NCBI RefSeq assembly: GCF_002575655.3
Contig: NC_053035.3
Span: 90,855,322 to 90,919,321 of the forward strand
DNA length: 64,000 nt
Direction: 5' to 3'
Source of the DNA: Aegilops tauschii subsp. strangulata
Lineage: Eukaryota > Streptophyta > Magnoliopsida > Poales > Poaceae
Part shown: piece by piece, positions 1 to 11,636 of the stretch
How positions within the stretch are numbered: position 1 is the stretch's first letter
Layout: the number at the start of each line of letters is the position of its first letter
Made by a program: the position numbers and the translations under genes
Notes under the pieces: generated by a model
Told to the model about the DNA's origin: nothing
The model's input: only the letters and a program-made list of their open reading frames with translations
Database searches by the model: none

Positions 1-109
1 TCTGCATTGACCATGGAAGATTTTGACTAGGTATAGATTTTGCCCCAATGTGTTTCTTGAGTTGACTCACATGGAAGACTGGGTGGATCTTGACATGTTA
101 TGGGACTTG

Positions 110-279
110 CAATTTTAAGCTGCTCTTCCTACCTTTTGAGTGATAAGAAAAGGTCCATAGTATTTGTGCTATAATTTCGAAGATCCTCTAAAACCAAATG
201 TTGCTAGTCTGTAGGGAGTCATCTTCAAATAGACCAATTCTCCAACAGTAAACTCTCTTTCCACCCTCTTTTGATCAGC
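110..279 (-). pseudogene. Gypsy integrase C-terminal fragment
   Basis: Read on the minus strand from 279 downwards, this gives the stretch that follows the integrase core in gypsy polyproteins: ADQKRVEREFTVGELVYLKM and then a conserved region about a Tyr-Tyr-Gly-Pro-Phe motif. An in-frame TAG sits where glutamine is expected, and the frame is lost near 120. The piece continues directly from the integrase fragment ending at 18997; the two are separated by the CACTA element and its 3-bp TSD. Positions 1-110 are presumably the continuation of the same element, but I cannot read a frame there. Confidence 0.8.
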
Positions 280-339
280 ATACACTACTGCAGGATGCTG
301 CTAACGTGACACTACAATTAGAGACCCTTCGAGAAACTA

Positions 340-900
340 TATGCGATGCCATAATCGCAAACAGTGCTGTATGAAAACCGTCAGAAATGTATAAAACGTT
401 TGCAATGACGGATGCATAAAACACGGTTCAGGTTTTAGTTGCGTGTGCGATGAAGGGCATACGGTTCAGTTCAATTAACCTTTTGCTATGAGGAGGAACA
501 AAAGAAACGGGCAGCCAGATGAAGGCGTGTGCGATACACAGCATACGGTTCACTGGGATGAACTGTGTGTGATTAGGAAACACAAAAGAAACGGGCAGCC
601 AGATGAAGGTGTGTGCGATATACAACATACTGTTCACTTGGATGAACTGTTTATGATTAGGCAACACAAAAGAAACGGTCAGCCAGATCAAGGTGTGTGG
701 GATATACGGCATGCGGTTCACTCGGATGAACTGTTTGCGTTGACACAAGAGTACAGAAACGGTTCAACTTAACAAGACGTGTGTGTTGTGCGATGGGATT
801 GCATGCGGTTCACTCGGCCCTTTTCGTCAGTGTGTGACCTCTGTGGCAACTGTTCGCTCCCCAGGCGCCTCTTTGTGTACCGTGGCAACAGTCCACCGAC
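340..900. repeat. CACTA left subterminal repeats
   Basis: A repeated motif of the form (a/g)CGGTTCA, often next to gtgtGCGAT, recurs through this stretch. At about 496-760 it is organised as three to four tandem units of 82-83 bp; each unit contains AAAGAAACGG followed by CAGCCAGAT and then a GGATGAACTG block. Similar ACGGTT and CGTTTGCGAT words recur at the other end of the element (18424-18993), which supports binding sites for a CACTA transposase rather than coding sequence. Confidence 0.7.
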
Positions 901-1006
901 TCTTCGCCTTTCCCTCTCGATTTGGAACTGCTGTCGCACGCTAGCTCTTCCTCCCTCCTCCATTTGCCTTCACCCTTCCTTCTGCCATTGTTTGATCGTC
1001 TTCTCC

Positions 1007-2383
1007 ATGGAGGGAACAAGCCGAAAACGACCCCGTTATTCTTGCCCCGATCTGAATGATGACGCGGTGGAGGAACTCATTGATCGGTGCGACGTCATCA
1101 CCTTGGCTAGCATGGCAGGTTCGTTCAAGACCATTCTCGACTCAACTAATAACATCATTACAAGGAACCCAAGGGTTCAGGAGCGGTTTGATCTCCCCTA
1201 TCTTCTTCGTCGTGACCCTGCTGACTGGCGCGGGGACGAGGGAAGCATCGCCTTGTGTAAGTTGATGCCGCTTGATAATAATACGTATGATGTTAAGATG
1301 CCATCGCTTGAGGGAAAGGCTTGGGCAGGCGCAAATGGAGATTGGGTTGTTTATATTGGGTACAACTGCGAGTGGGAACTTGTGAATGTGTACACTCGTC
1401 ATCGGGTTCCACTTTGAAAAATCTCAGACGACTGCCCAGAGGTTGAGTACACCGGTATTCTACGTGAGTTCAAATACGATCATGCTGACTGTCATCTATG
1501 GAAGATAGCAATTTGTCGAGTTCCCAGCCGCTCTTGGGGTTATAGGAATGCTTATGTTGTCGCTATCTTCGACAAGCTTGTTGCCGTCCTTCATGGTTCG
1601 ACTCGATGGATATTGCTCAAAAATCAGTTTCTATACACGGATGAGTACTGTGATGCAATTCAATACGAGGGTCTTGTGTTTGCTGCCAACACTCGTGGCA
1701 CTGTTTTTGCATGGAATCCTCATGATTTCGGTACGTTTGTCTTCCATCGTAATTATAATTGTTTCATCCACATGCATGCGGGTTAGCTAGTTTCCCTTTA
1801 CTAATTAACCTTCTTGTGTTTCCAAGGTCCTGTGAACATTCCACCACCTATACTTGAAAATTTTATTCACGAGCATGAGGACGAGCAGGACCCATATACT
1901 CAGTGGTGCCTAGCAACTTATTCCGATGGATCACCTCTTCTTGTCTGTATACGGGGCACTGCTGATGTTACTAAGGAAGCAGGTGTTGTCTCGTATGGTC
2001 GCACTCTCCGGACCTATTCCAACATCCGTTGCAGGGTATTCGGGATGGATACTGGTGTACTAGCGCCAACACCTTCTTCCTGGTTCAGTATTGAAAGTCT
2101 TGGAGGAAACTCGCTCTTCCTTGGACAAAACTATCCAATGATGGTGGAAGGCGATCCAGCTGCTGTTGACACAACATTACTACCACTTATGAGAAGCAAC
2201 TGTATCTATACCTCGGACATTACTATGCTTCCCTAGCGTCCCAATATGGGTATTGAAATAGGCCACTTCAGCCTGGATGATCAGTCCTGCGTTGGTCTCG
2301 AGATTGATAGTAGCTGGCCCTTCCTAGAGAATCACTTCTGGTTCAAAGCAAGCGTTTGCAACGCTGACGAGTGGTTGAGCTGA
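1007..2383 (+). pseudogene. F-box/DUF295 (KIB1-4 beta-propeller) family pseudogene captured in the CACTA
   Basis: The ATG at 1007 opens MEGTSRKRPRYSCPDLNDDA, with an F-box-like start. Exon 1 runs to 1730, followed by GTACGT; the intron is 1731-1826, ending TTCCAAG; exon 2 begins at 1827 and the frame reaches TGA at 2381-2383. The C-terminal half has the DUF295 hallmark around SLFLGQNYPMMV and NCIYTSD. Two in-frame stops break it: TGA at 1415-1417 and TAG at 2234-2236. Recognisable protein continues in the same frame after each, so both are point mutations and not frameshifts. Retained intron and splice sites show capture as genomic DNA. DUF295 F-box proteins form a very large grass family; this copy should not make full-length protein. 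Confidence 0.75.
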
Positions 2384-3184
2384 AGTTCATTTCATCGCTT
2401 TGTTATTTGTTGTGTGAGAAAAACTTTACTAGAATGTTTTGTTGGAAATGATCTATAATCCAACGTATATCCTCGTTGTCGTTGTGGGTTGATGACTTGT
2501 TGTATGTAATCAATGGTCATTTGCATATGCGTCCATGAACTCACGCCTGCTAGTGGTGTCCACTGCTAGTGATTTTAGTTGCAAAAATTAGATAGTGCTA
2601 GTGATTTGTAGCTGCATATTTTGACAAATCGCAGTGTTACAAGGTTGACAAATGGCAATGTTACTAGATAAACAAATGTCAATCTTTCCAGTTTGAGAAA
2701 TGGCAACATACCCAAAATGACAGATATGCACATCTTACCCAATTGTTTGTACGTGGTTGCACACGGGTCATGCAAAACAACCGTTTGCGTTGAAGGGATG
2801 CAGAAATCCTGCTCGGCACATTTTCCCTTGGCTTCCTGGGAAGCTGTTGGTTTGCATACGGGTGTTCTAACTAAAACGTTTGCGATGAGTGTTTTATATT
2901 TAAAAACCATTGACATTTTTTTCAAAAGAAAATCGTTTGATAAGTCTGTACATTAAGAGTGAAAAAGCAAGTTCATTCAAACCATATCTTTCATCAGTCA
3001 CATTGCGAATTTATATTCATATGATCGAGAATTCGAGATACAGTATTAAACCCCAAAAAAATATTTCCGGCGGCAGCGGAGGCGGCGTGCCGCGCCGTCG
3101 TTTTTGTTGTCGTCCTCCGGGATGCCGTTGTTGAAGTCTTCAAGGCAGCACAAAATGTTCTTCACTTGTAAATCAAACATCATG
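2384..3184. other. CACTA non-coding stretch with short degenerate repeats
   Basis: No gene seen. At about 2580-2760 there are degenerate ~30-bp repeats of the type TTGACAAATGGCAATGTTAC. CGTTTGCG words like those of the element ends recur at about 2780 and 2875, suggesting internal subterminal-type motifs, possibly from an older CACTA end. Confidence 0.4.
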
Positions 3185-3730
3185 TCATCGCGCGATCGAC
3201 GAGCGGGGCGCGGGAGGACGGCAACTGGCACCGCCGAGAGGTAGCGGCCGACGGCGGCGTCCCATGCCGCTGAGGGGGGGGGCACACACGGGCACGGGCG
3301 TGGCGGGTGCAGCCAAACGCACGGGGACCAGCGCCGCGGTGGGTGGAGGGGCGCGCATGGGCGTGGCAGATGCAGCCAAACGCACGGGGGCCGGCGACAC
3401 GGTGGGTGGAGGGGCACGCACGGGCATGGGCACGGGCGCTGGCGCTGGCATGTACACGAGATCGCGCGGGTCCGCGGAGACCTCGCTGACGCCCGCGGCT
3501 TCCAGCTTTGCGATAGTGCTCGGCGACCAGCCCGTCAATGCTACGGGGATGGTCGCTGGCGCGGGCGCGTGGATGGGAGCTGGGACGGGAGTGGGGGCAG
3601 CAACCGCCGCGGCCAGCTCGTTTTGGGCCATGTCCATGAGGCCCCATTCCTCCTTATTTTCTATCTCCTCCGGCTTGGAGTCGACTTCACCAAACTTGAA
3701 GACTAGTGGCAGATGATCATTCTGCGCCAT
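3185..3730 (-). CDS. Doubtful Pro/Ala-rich ORF inside the CACTA
   Basis: An open frame of 181 codons, starting MAQNDHLPLVFKFGEVDSK. The first ~45 residues look like ordinary protein. The rest is mostly Ala/Pro/Val-rich, with repeated PAPVPMPVRAPPPT-like blocks that also appear in the overlapping frames of this GC-rich DNA. WSPSTIAKLEAAGVSEV near residues 68-84 is a non-repetitive island. I recognise no family. It could be the end of a captured gene or an accidental frame over degenerate GC-rich repeats. No clear promoter or splice signals were identified. Confidence 0.3.
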   Translation of the reverse strand: MAQNDHLPLVFKFGEVDSKPEEIENKEEWGLMDMAQNELAAAVAAPTPVPAPIHAPAPATIPVALTGWSPSTIAKLEAAGVSEVSADPRDLVYMPAPAPVPMPVRAPPPTVSPAPVRLAASATPMRAPPPTAALVPVRLAAPATPVPVCAPPLSGMGRRRRPLPLGGASCRPPAPRSSIAR

Positions 3731-3746
3731 GGCGATGGAGGTCTGC

Positions 3747-3763
3747 GGGGGGGGGGGGGGGGG
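3747..3763. repeat. Homopolymer run of 17 G
   Basis: Seventeen consecutive G are followed by A and four more G. The run lies just upstream (minus-strand sense) of the Pro/Ala-rich ORF. It can form G-quadruplex structures and is a likely place for sequencing length error. Confidence 0.95.
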
Positions 3764-4114
3764 AGGGGAATGTGAGGCGAATAGTAAGGCCGCCCGTATT
3801 AAACAGCGGCTCGGGCGCCATTAATGGAGAGGAAGGAGGGCGGCCATGGAAGTCAAAGGGCTCGCTTCGTAGTGAGCCTGCGCAGCGTAAAGCTTGCACG
3901 CTTTCCGGTGAGCCTGCGCAATGGAGGACAGCTTGCACGCCTTTCGGTCAGCCTGCGCACCGGACTGCGCTCGCACGCCTCCCGTTCAGTCAAGGTCAAG
4001 CAGCTGTCTGCACGGCACCTCCTACAACCATTAAAAGCCAGACACATGGCGTCACATGAATGGTTAACAGAACGCACACGTTTTGAATTATACAAACGTT
4101 TGAGATATTAAGTG

Positions 4115-7100
4115 GCAGCTATTTTTTCAAAATGCCTTTGTTGGCTGTCATTATTGAGTGCGCCTTCTCTCAAAATGGACACGAAAAATACCACATCATG
4201 TCGGGCGCCATTCCATGATAGAATGCCAAGTTTCATGAATTTCAGACGAGTTTTGGATTTACTAGAATTTAAAAACCATGCATCTCAATGTTTTGTCGGC
4301 AATCAACGGTGCCCTGGTGTTTGAAATTCATTCCCATTTATTGCGTGGGACCTAAGCATGGACCCAAGGACACATATTTGATTTTTCAACCAATTTATAT
4401 GCACTGAAGCATGTGCATGTAGTTCAAATTTGAATTATGCACATAAATGCATTGAAAACTCAGTTAATGCATAAAAATGTCCAAAAGAACCCCAAAAAAT
4501 CACAAAAATTGACACAACACTCCTGTTGTTCTATGTTGACACGAGAATTTTTTTGGAAGCAATAAGAAACAGTGGATATCGTTTCGTCCCCAAAGGTGGG
4601 ACGTTCCCTACCGAAACCATGATGCTTGTTGTGAGAAGCTCTGGTTTGTGAGAAGCACATACCCAAACCTGCCCCAAACGGGACAAAAAATTTACCACGT
4701 CATGTTGATGCCGCTCCATGGAAGCATGCCAAGTTTCATGAATTTCAGACGAGTTTTGGATTTACTAGAATTTAAAAACGAGGCATCTCAATGTTTTGCC
4801 GGCAATCAACGGTGCCCTGGTGTTTGAAATTCATTCCCATTTCTTGCATGGGACCTAAGCATGCACCCAAGGACACAGATTTGATTTTTCAACCAATTTA
4901 TATGCACTGGAGCATGTGCATGTAGTTCAAATTTGAATTATGCACATAAATGCATTGAAAACTCAGTTAATGCATAAAAATGTCCAAACGAACCCCGAAA
5001 AATCCCAAAAATTGACACAACACTCCTGTTGTTCTATGCTGACACGGGAATTTTTTTGAAATGCAATAAGAGGGAATGGATATCGTTTCGTCCCCAAAGG
5101 TGGGACGTTCCTTACCGAAACCATCATGCTTGTTGTGAGAAGCTCTGGTTTGTGAGAAGCATATACCCGAACCTGCCCCAAATGGGACGAATTTTTTAAC
5201 ACGGCATGTTGATGCTGCTCCATGATAGCATGCCAAGTTCATGAATTTCAGACGAGTTTTGGATTTACTAGAATTTAAAAACCAGGCATCTCAATGTTTT
5301 GCCGGCAATCAACAATGCCCCGGTGTTTGAATTTCATTCCCATCTCTTGCATGGGACCTAGAAAATTCACCCAAGGACACATATTAGATTTTTCAACCAA
5401 CCTTAGTGCATTGGAGCATGTGCTTGTAGTTCAAATTTGAATTATGCACATAAAATGCCTAGAAAACCCAGTTAATGCATAAAAATGTCCAAACTAACCC
5501 CGAAAAATCACAAAAAATGACACAACACTCCTGTTGTTCTATGTTGACACTAGAAAATATTTGAAAGCAATAAGAGGCAATGGATATCGTTTCGTCCCCA
5601 AAGGTGGGACGTTCCCTACCGAAACCATCATGCTTGTTGTGAGAAGCTCTTGTTTGTGAGAAGCATATACCCGAACCTGCCCCAAATGGGACAAATTTTT
5701 TAACACGTCATGTTGATGCCGCTCCATGATAGCATGCCAAGTTTCATGAATTTCAGACGAGTTTTGGATTTACTAGAATTTAAAAACCAGGCATCTCAAT
5801 GTTTTGCCGGCAATCAACAGTGCCCTGGTGTTTGAATTTCATTCCTAAGTCTTGCATGGGACCTAGAAATTCACCCAAGGACACATATTAGATTTTTCAA
5901 CCAACCTTAGTGCATTGGAGCATGTGCTTGTAGTTCAAATTTGAATTATGCACATAAAGTGCCTAGAAAACCAGTTAATGCATAAAAATGTCCAAACGAA
6001 CCCCGAAAATAAAAAAATGACACAACACTCCTGTTGTTCTATGTTGACACTAGAAAATATTTGAAAGCAATAAGAGGCAACGGATATCGTCCCGTCACCA
6101 AAGTTGGTACTTTCCCTATCGAAATCATCATGCTTGTTGTGAGAAGCTCTGGTTTGTGAGAAGCTTATAAACGAACCTGCCTCAAATGGGACAAAATTTT
6201 CACCACGGCATGTTGATGCCGCTCCATGATAGCATGCCAAGTTTCATGAATTTCAGACGAGTTTTGGATTTACTAGAATTTAAAAACCAGTCATCTCAAC
6301 GTTTTGTCAGCAATCAACAGTGCCATGGTGTTTGAATTTCATTCCCATCTCTTGCATGGGACCTAGAAATTCACCCAAGGACACACATGTGATTTTTTAA
6401 CCAACTTGGGTGCATTGGAGCATGTGCTTGTAGTTCAAATTTGAATTATGCACATAAAATGCCTAAAAAAACCAGTTAATGTATGAAAAAGGCCAAACGG
6501 ACCCCAGAAAATTCCAAGATTGAACACAACACTCTTGTTGTTCTATGCTGACACTAGAATTTTTTTGAAAGCAATAAGAGGCAACGGATATCGTCTCGTC
6601 CCCAGAGGTGGTACGTTCCCTATCGAAACCATCATGCTTGTTGTGAGAAGCTTATACCCAAACCTGCCCCAAATGGGACAAAATTTTCACCACGGCATGT
6701 TGATGCCACTCCATGATAGCATGCCAAGTTTCATGAATTTCAGACGAGTTTTGGATTTACTAGAATTTAAAAACCAGGCATCTCAACGTTTTGCCGGCAA
6801 TCAACGGTGCCCTGGTGTTTGAAATTCATTCCCATCTCTTGCATGGGACCTAGAAATTCACCCAAGGACACACATGTGATTTTTCAACCAACTTTGGTGC
6901 ATTGGAGCATGTGCTTGTAGTTCAAATTTGAATTATGCACATAAAATGCCTAGAAAACCCAGTTAATGTATAAAAAGGCCAAACGAACCCCGAAAAATTC
7001 CAAGATTGAACAGAAAACTCATGTTGTTCTATGTTGACACTAGAATTTTTTTGAAAGCAATAAGAGGCAACGGATATCGTCTCGTCCCCAAAGGTGGTAC

Positions 7101-7600
7101 GTTCCCTATCGAAACCATCATGCTTGTTGTGAGAAGCTCTGGTTTGTGAGAAGCTCATACCCAAACCTGGCCCAAATGGGACAAAATTTTCACCACGGCA
7201 TGTTGATGCCTCTCCATGATAGCATGCCAAGTTTCATGAATTTCAGACGACTTTTGGATTTACTAGAATTTAAAAACCAGGTATCTCAACGTTTTGCCGG
7301 CAATCAACAGTGCCCTAGTGTTTGAAATTCATTCCCATCTCTTGCATGGGACCTAGAAATTCACCCAAGGACACACATGTGATTTTTCAACCAACTTTAG
7401 TGCATTGGAGCATGTGCTTGTAGTTCAAATTTGAATTATGCACATAAAATGCCTAGAAAACCCAGTTAATGTATAAAAAAGGCCAAATGAACTCCGAAAA
7501 ATTCATTCCCATTTCTTCCATGGGACCTAAGCATGCACTGAAGGACACAAATTTGATTTTTCAACCAATTTGTATGCACCATTTTGTAATTCAAATCAAG
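4115..7600. repeat. Tandem array of ~504-bp units inside the CACTA
   Basis: The word GCCAAGTTTCATGAATTTC (one copy slightly altered) recurs at about 4224, 4728, 5232, 5736, 6236, 6723 and 7226, giving spacings of 504, 504, 504, 500, 487 and 503 bp. Six full units with partial ends share blocks around TAGTTCAAATTTGAATTATG and GACACAACACTCCTGTTG. The 487-bp spacing comes from a lost ~17-bp piece near 6650. The units differ by point changes and small gaps, so the array is not freshly amplified. Recurrent minus-strand frames of about 60-100 codons follow from the repetition and are not called as genes. Confidence 0.9.
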
Positions 7601-8063
7601 TAGATCCCACACAGTTTATTCTCACCAACCGTGTGAGATGTAGTACAAAATATCTTGGAGCACCGTCTGTGTATAGTACGCCTATGGCTTACGCGAGAAG
7701 GTGCGTCGGCTACAGTCCACAGCCGGCGTGTCAAGCACACTAGCTCGCTCCCCCAAAACACCCGCCTGTGCATCCCTCTCTGCTTCAGTCCCTTGATTCA
7801 AATTTTCAGTAGCCCCGGCATTTTACTCCCGCCTCTGCATCCCTCGCAATCTCAAAAATATCTGCTCGCCCTTGATCCAAATTTTCAGTAGCCCCGCCTT
7901 GTTACTCCTGCCTAGTAAAATTTTCAGTTGCCGCAGTATTTCCTCAAACACAACCTCCGCTCACACAGACACACACAACCCTCGAAACCATTGGTAGGTC
8001 GCCGCCATCGCCGGCACCTCCATCCTCAACCTCTGCCTGTGTGCCGGGGAGATCGAGTAGCCA
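7600..8063. other. Leader region of the captured AP2-like gene
   Basis: No ORF of note. The sequence leaves the tandem array near 7600 and becomes pyrimidine-rich with CA-rich stretches (a cacacac-type run near 7970) before the ATG at 8064. That fits a captured promoter or 5' UTR. The phrase AAATTTTCAGTAGCCCCG occurs at about 7800 and again at about 7880. Confidence 0.35.
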
Positions 8064-8362
8064 ATGGCCAAAAAGAGGTTTATCGCGGCCTTTTCGCCCG
8101 ACGCCGGCGAGGTGGCCGCCGAGGTGTCCCCTCGTCCTCCGCGGGCCCGATCCGCCGTCACCGGTCCCCCGATCCGCCCGCCTCCGCGCCTCTACGTCCC
8201 CCGGACCCGGCAGCTCACGAAGTCCTACCTCGGGGTTCGGCAGCGGCGGTGGGGGGCGTGGGTCGCCGAGATTACAGATCGAGAGACCCACACCCGCCGG
8301 TGGCTCGGTAGCTTCCACACGGCCAAGCTCGCGGCCATGGAGTACGACCGCTGGCAGGTCCG

Positions 8363-9879
8363 TGATACGTCTCTGTCGTATCTATAATTTTTGATTGTTC
8401 CATGCCAATATTATACAACTTTCATATACTTTTTGGCAACTTTTTATACTATTTTCGGGACTAACATATTGATCCAGTGCCCAGTGCCAGTTCCTGTTTG
8501 TTGCATGTTTTATGTTTCGCAGAAACCCCATATCGAACGGAATCCAAACGGGATAAAAAGGACGGAGAATATTTTTGAAATATTTGGAGAATATGGGAAG
8601 AAGAATCAACGCGAGACGGTGCCCGAGGGGGCCACGAGGCAGGGGGCGCGCCTGCCCCCTCGTGGGCCCCCCGTAAGGCGGTTGCTGCTCTTCTTTGGCC
8701 GCAAGAAAACTAATTTTCAGAAAAAATCTCGGCGAAGGTTTCAATCCAATCGGAGTTACGGATCTCTCTCTATATATATACGAAACGGTGAAAGGGCAGA
8801 ACACGAGAACGCAGAAACAGAGAGAGACAGAGAGACAAATCCAATCTCGGAGGGGCTCTCGCCCCTCCCATGCCATGGAGGCCAAGGACCATAGGGGAAA
8901 CCCTTCTCCCACCTAGGGAGAAGATCAAGGAAGAAGAAGAAGGGGCCCCCTCTCCCCCTCTCTTCCGGTGGCGCCGGAACGCTGCCGTGGCCACCATCAT
9001 CATCACCGCGATCTTCACCAACACCTCCGCCATCTTCACCAACATCTCCATCACCTTCCCCCCTCTATCTACAGTGGTCCACTCTCCCACAACCCGCTGT
9101 ACCCTCTACTTGAACATGGTGCTTTATGCTTCATATTATTATCCTATGATGTGTTGCCATCCTATGATGTCTGAGTAGATTTTCGTTGTCCTATCGGTGG
9201 TTGATGAATTGCTATGATTGATTTAATTTGCTTGTGGTTATGTTGTTGTCCTTTGGTGCCCATCATATGAGCGCATGCGTGGATCACACCATAGGGTTAA
9301 TTGTATGTTGATAGGACTATGCATTGGAGGGCAAGAGTGACAGAAGCTTCAACCTAGCATAGAAATTGATGCATACAGGATTGAAGGGGGACCAATATAT
9401 CTTAATGCTATGGTTGGGTTTTACCTTAATGAATGTTAGTAGTTGCGGACGCTTGCTAATAGTTCCAATCATAAGTGCATAGAATTCCAAGTCAGGGATG
9501 ACATGCTAGCAGTGGCCTCTCCCACATAAAACTTGCTATCGGTCTAGTAAAGTAGTCAATTGCTTAGGGACAATTTCGCATCTCCTACCACCACTTTTCC
9601 ACACTCGCTATATTTACTTTAGTGTGTTTTTATCTAAACAGCCCCTACTTTTTATTTACGCGCTCTTTATTATCTTGCAAGCCTATCCGAAAACACCTAC
9701 AAAGTACTTCTAGTTTGATACTTGTTCTAGGTAAAGCGAACGTTAAGCGTGCGTAGAGTTGTATCGGTGGTCGATAGAACTTGAGGGAATATTTGTTCTA
9801 CCTTTAGCTCCTCGTTGGGTTCGAGACTCTTACTTATCGAAAGAGGCTACAATTGATCCCCTATACTTGTGGGTTATCA
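8363..9879 (+). repeat. 5' LTR
   Basis: 1517 bp, TG...CA. It contains a TATATATATA stretch near 8770, a likely promoter, followed by a leader with GA-rich and CACCATCATCATCACC-like low-complexity runs. The apparent ORFs here (8391-9178) recur in the 3' LTR and are not genes. Confidence 0.92.
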
Positions 9880-9890
9880 AGACCTTTTTC

Positions 9891-9908
9891 TGGCGCCGTT
9901 GCCGGGGA
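9891..9908 (+). other. Primer-binding site, tRNA-Asp type
   Basis: TGGCGCCGTTGCCGGGGA begins 12 bp inside the 5' LTR edge and is complementary to the 3' end expected for plant tRNA-Asp. The same site in reverse orientation marks the elements near 34072-34088 and 58410-58430. Confidence 0.85.
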
Positions 9909-9991
9909 GTTATAGCGTGGGGTGAATATTCTCGTGTGTGCTTGTTTGCTTTATCACTAAGTAATTTTTATTTGCTGTTCTTAGTTGTTCT

Positions 9992-11310
9992 TTGTCTTTA
10001 GTTATGGATATGGAACACGAAATACCAAAAAAATTAGGTGTACTTGCTACTCATGGAGATGGGGAACCTCCTAAAACCCTCGATGATCAATATGTGAAAA
10101 ATATTATGTGCCACTTCGATAATCCTGAGAAAACCTCATTCAATTATGTAATGGGAGACACGTTGGACCAATGTGAATACTTTAGGGATTATCGCTTGAC
10201 TCAAAAAGTGAAACTATTATGGGATCAAATTTATATATTGAAGTGGTATGCTCGGCAAGTATGCTTGAGATATGATTATACTTGTTGCTCTAGGATGAAG
10301 GCTCCACACCTTCCCTTTTCATGCAAATTGAATGATAATGAAACCTTGGCTTCTTATGCTAGAGGTATATATGATTACTATGATGTGGAACAAATAGAAG
10401 AATTTGTTGCTTTTATGGGTGCTTATGAAATTGAATCTATGTTCAAAGAGTTTGAAAATCTTTATGATGCTGTTTATAGACCTGAACATTTAGCTATCCT
10501 TAAATATTGCTATGCCAATTATGAATTCAATTCCGATATTGATGCATTTATTGAGAAAGTCTCTGCTGTCCAAGAAGAGACTAATATTTTGCAGGAATCT
10601 ATGGAAGAAGAAATTGATGAAACTGTGAGCTCATTGGATGAAAAGATGAGGAGGAGAGCGAAGAACAAAAGGAGGAAGAGCGGATTAGCTACCCGTGCCC
10701 ACCTTCTAATGAGAGTAACTCTTCAACTCATACATTGTTTAATTTCCCTTCGTGCTTACCGAAGGATGATTGCTATGATGATTGTTATGATCCCGTTGAT
10801 TCTTTTGAAATACCCTTTTTGATGATGCTTGCTATGCTTGTGGCCAAGATGCCAATATGAATTATTCTTATGGAGATGAACTTGCTATAGTTCCTTATGT
10901 TAAACATGAAATTGTTGCTATTGCACCCACACATGATAGTCCTATTATCTTTTTGAATTCTCCAAACTATATCGGAGAAGTTTGCTTTTATTAAGGATTA
11001 TATTGATGGGTTGCCTTTTACCATTGCACATGATGACTTTGATGAATATAATATGCATGTGCTTGCTGCTCCTACTTGCAATTATTATGAGAGAGGAACT
11101 ACATCTCCGCCTCTCCATGTTTCCAACACGAAAAAATTGCAAGAAACTGTTTATACTATGCATTGGCCTTTACTTTGTGTGCATGAATTGTTCTTTTATG
11201 ACATGCCGATGCATAGGAAGAGAGTTAGGCTTCGTATTTGCTTGATATATGTTGCTTTGTGCTCACTACTAAATGCCAAATCATTGCTAATTAAAATGGC
11301 TTTGATATAG
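9992..11310 (+). pseudogene. Decayed gag-like ORF of the non-autonomous retrotransposon
   Basis: The longest frame is 9992-10822 (276 codons). It is acidic, helix-rich and unbroken to about residue 230 and then enters a basic KNKRRKSG stretch that looks out of frame. Recognisable protein-like sequence continues in other frames to about 11310, including DEYNMHVLAAPTCNYYERG (11038-11100), which is echoed by a minus-strand frame at 56885-57139. The ORF therefore once ran further and was broken by frameshifts. I see no zinc knuckle or protease motif. The role is inferred from position, immediately downstream of the PBS. Confidence 0.6.
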
Positions 11311-11636
11311 CTTGGGATCCGGGTGGATTCACTACTTGAGCACTATATGCCTAGCTTAATGGCTTTAAAGAAAGCGCTGCCAGGGAGACAACCCGGAAGT
11401 TTTAGAGAGTTATTTATTTCTGTTGTGTGCTTTCATATAGTTTAAAAACAACAAAATAAAGAGGGGAACCCAAAACTTTTCAAAAAGGAAAGTGGAAGTG
11501 AGAAAGACGAGCATTGTTAAAGTGGGGGACGTCCTTGAACTTTGTTCATGCCCATGGAAACTTTGTGAATCTTGATTATAGAAAATTTTCAAAAAATAAT
11601 AATTATCCCCTTGTACAATTCCATTGTTTTATAAAA

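Noticed and set aside
4460..7230. Recurrent minus-strand ORFs of 60-100 codons in the 504-bp array
   Set aside because: They arise from the same repeated DNA, lack consistent start and stop positions and are broken in several units.
8391..9178. ORFs with His-rich peptides (repeated HHHHHR, LHQHLRHLHQ)
   Set aside because: They lie inside an LTR and recur in the other LTR at 15212-15989; they come from a CACCATCATC low-complexity run.
9891..9908. tRNA-like gene at the TGGCGCCGTTGCCGGGG sequence
   Set aside because: It is only the 18-bp complement of a tRNA 3' end directly inside an LTR, i.e. a primer-binding site.
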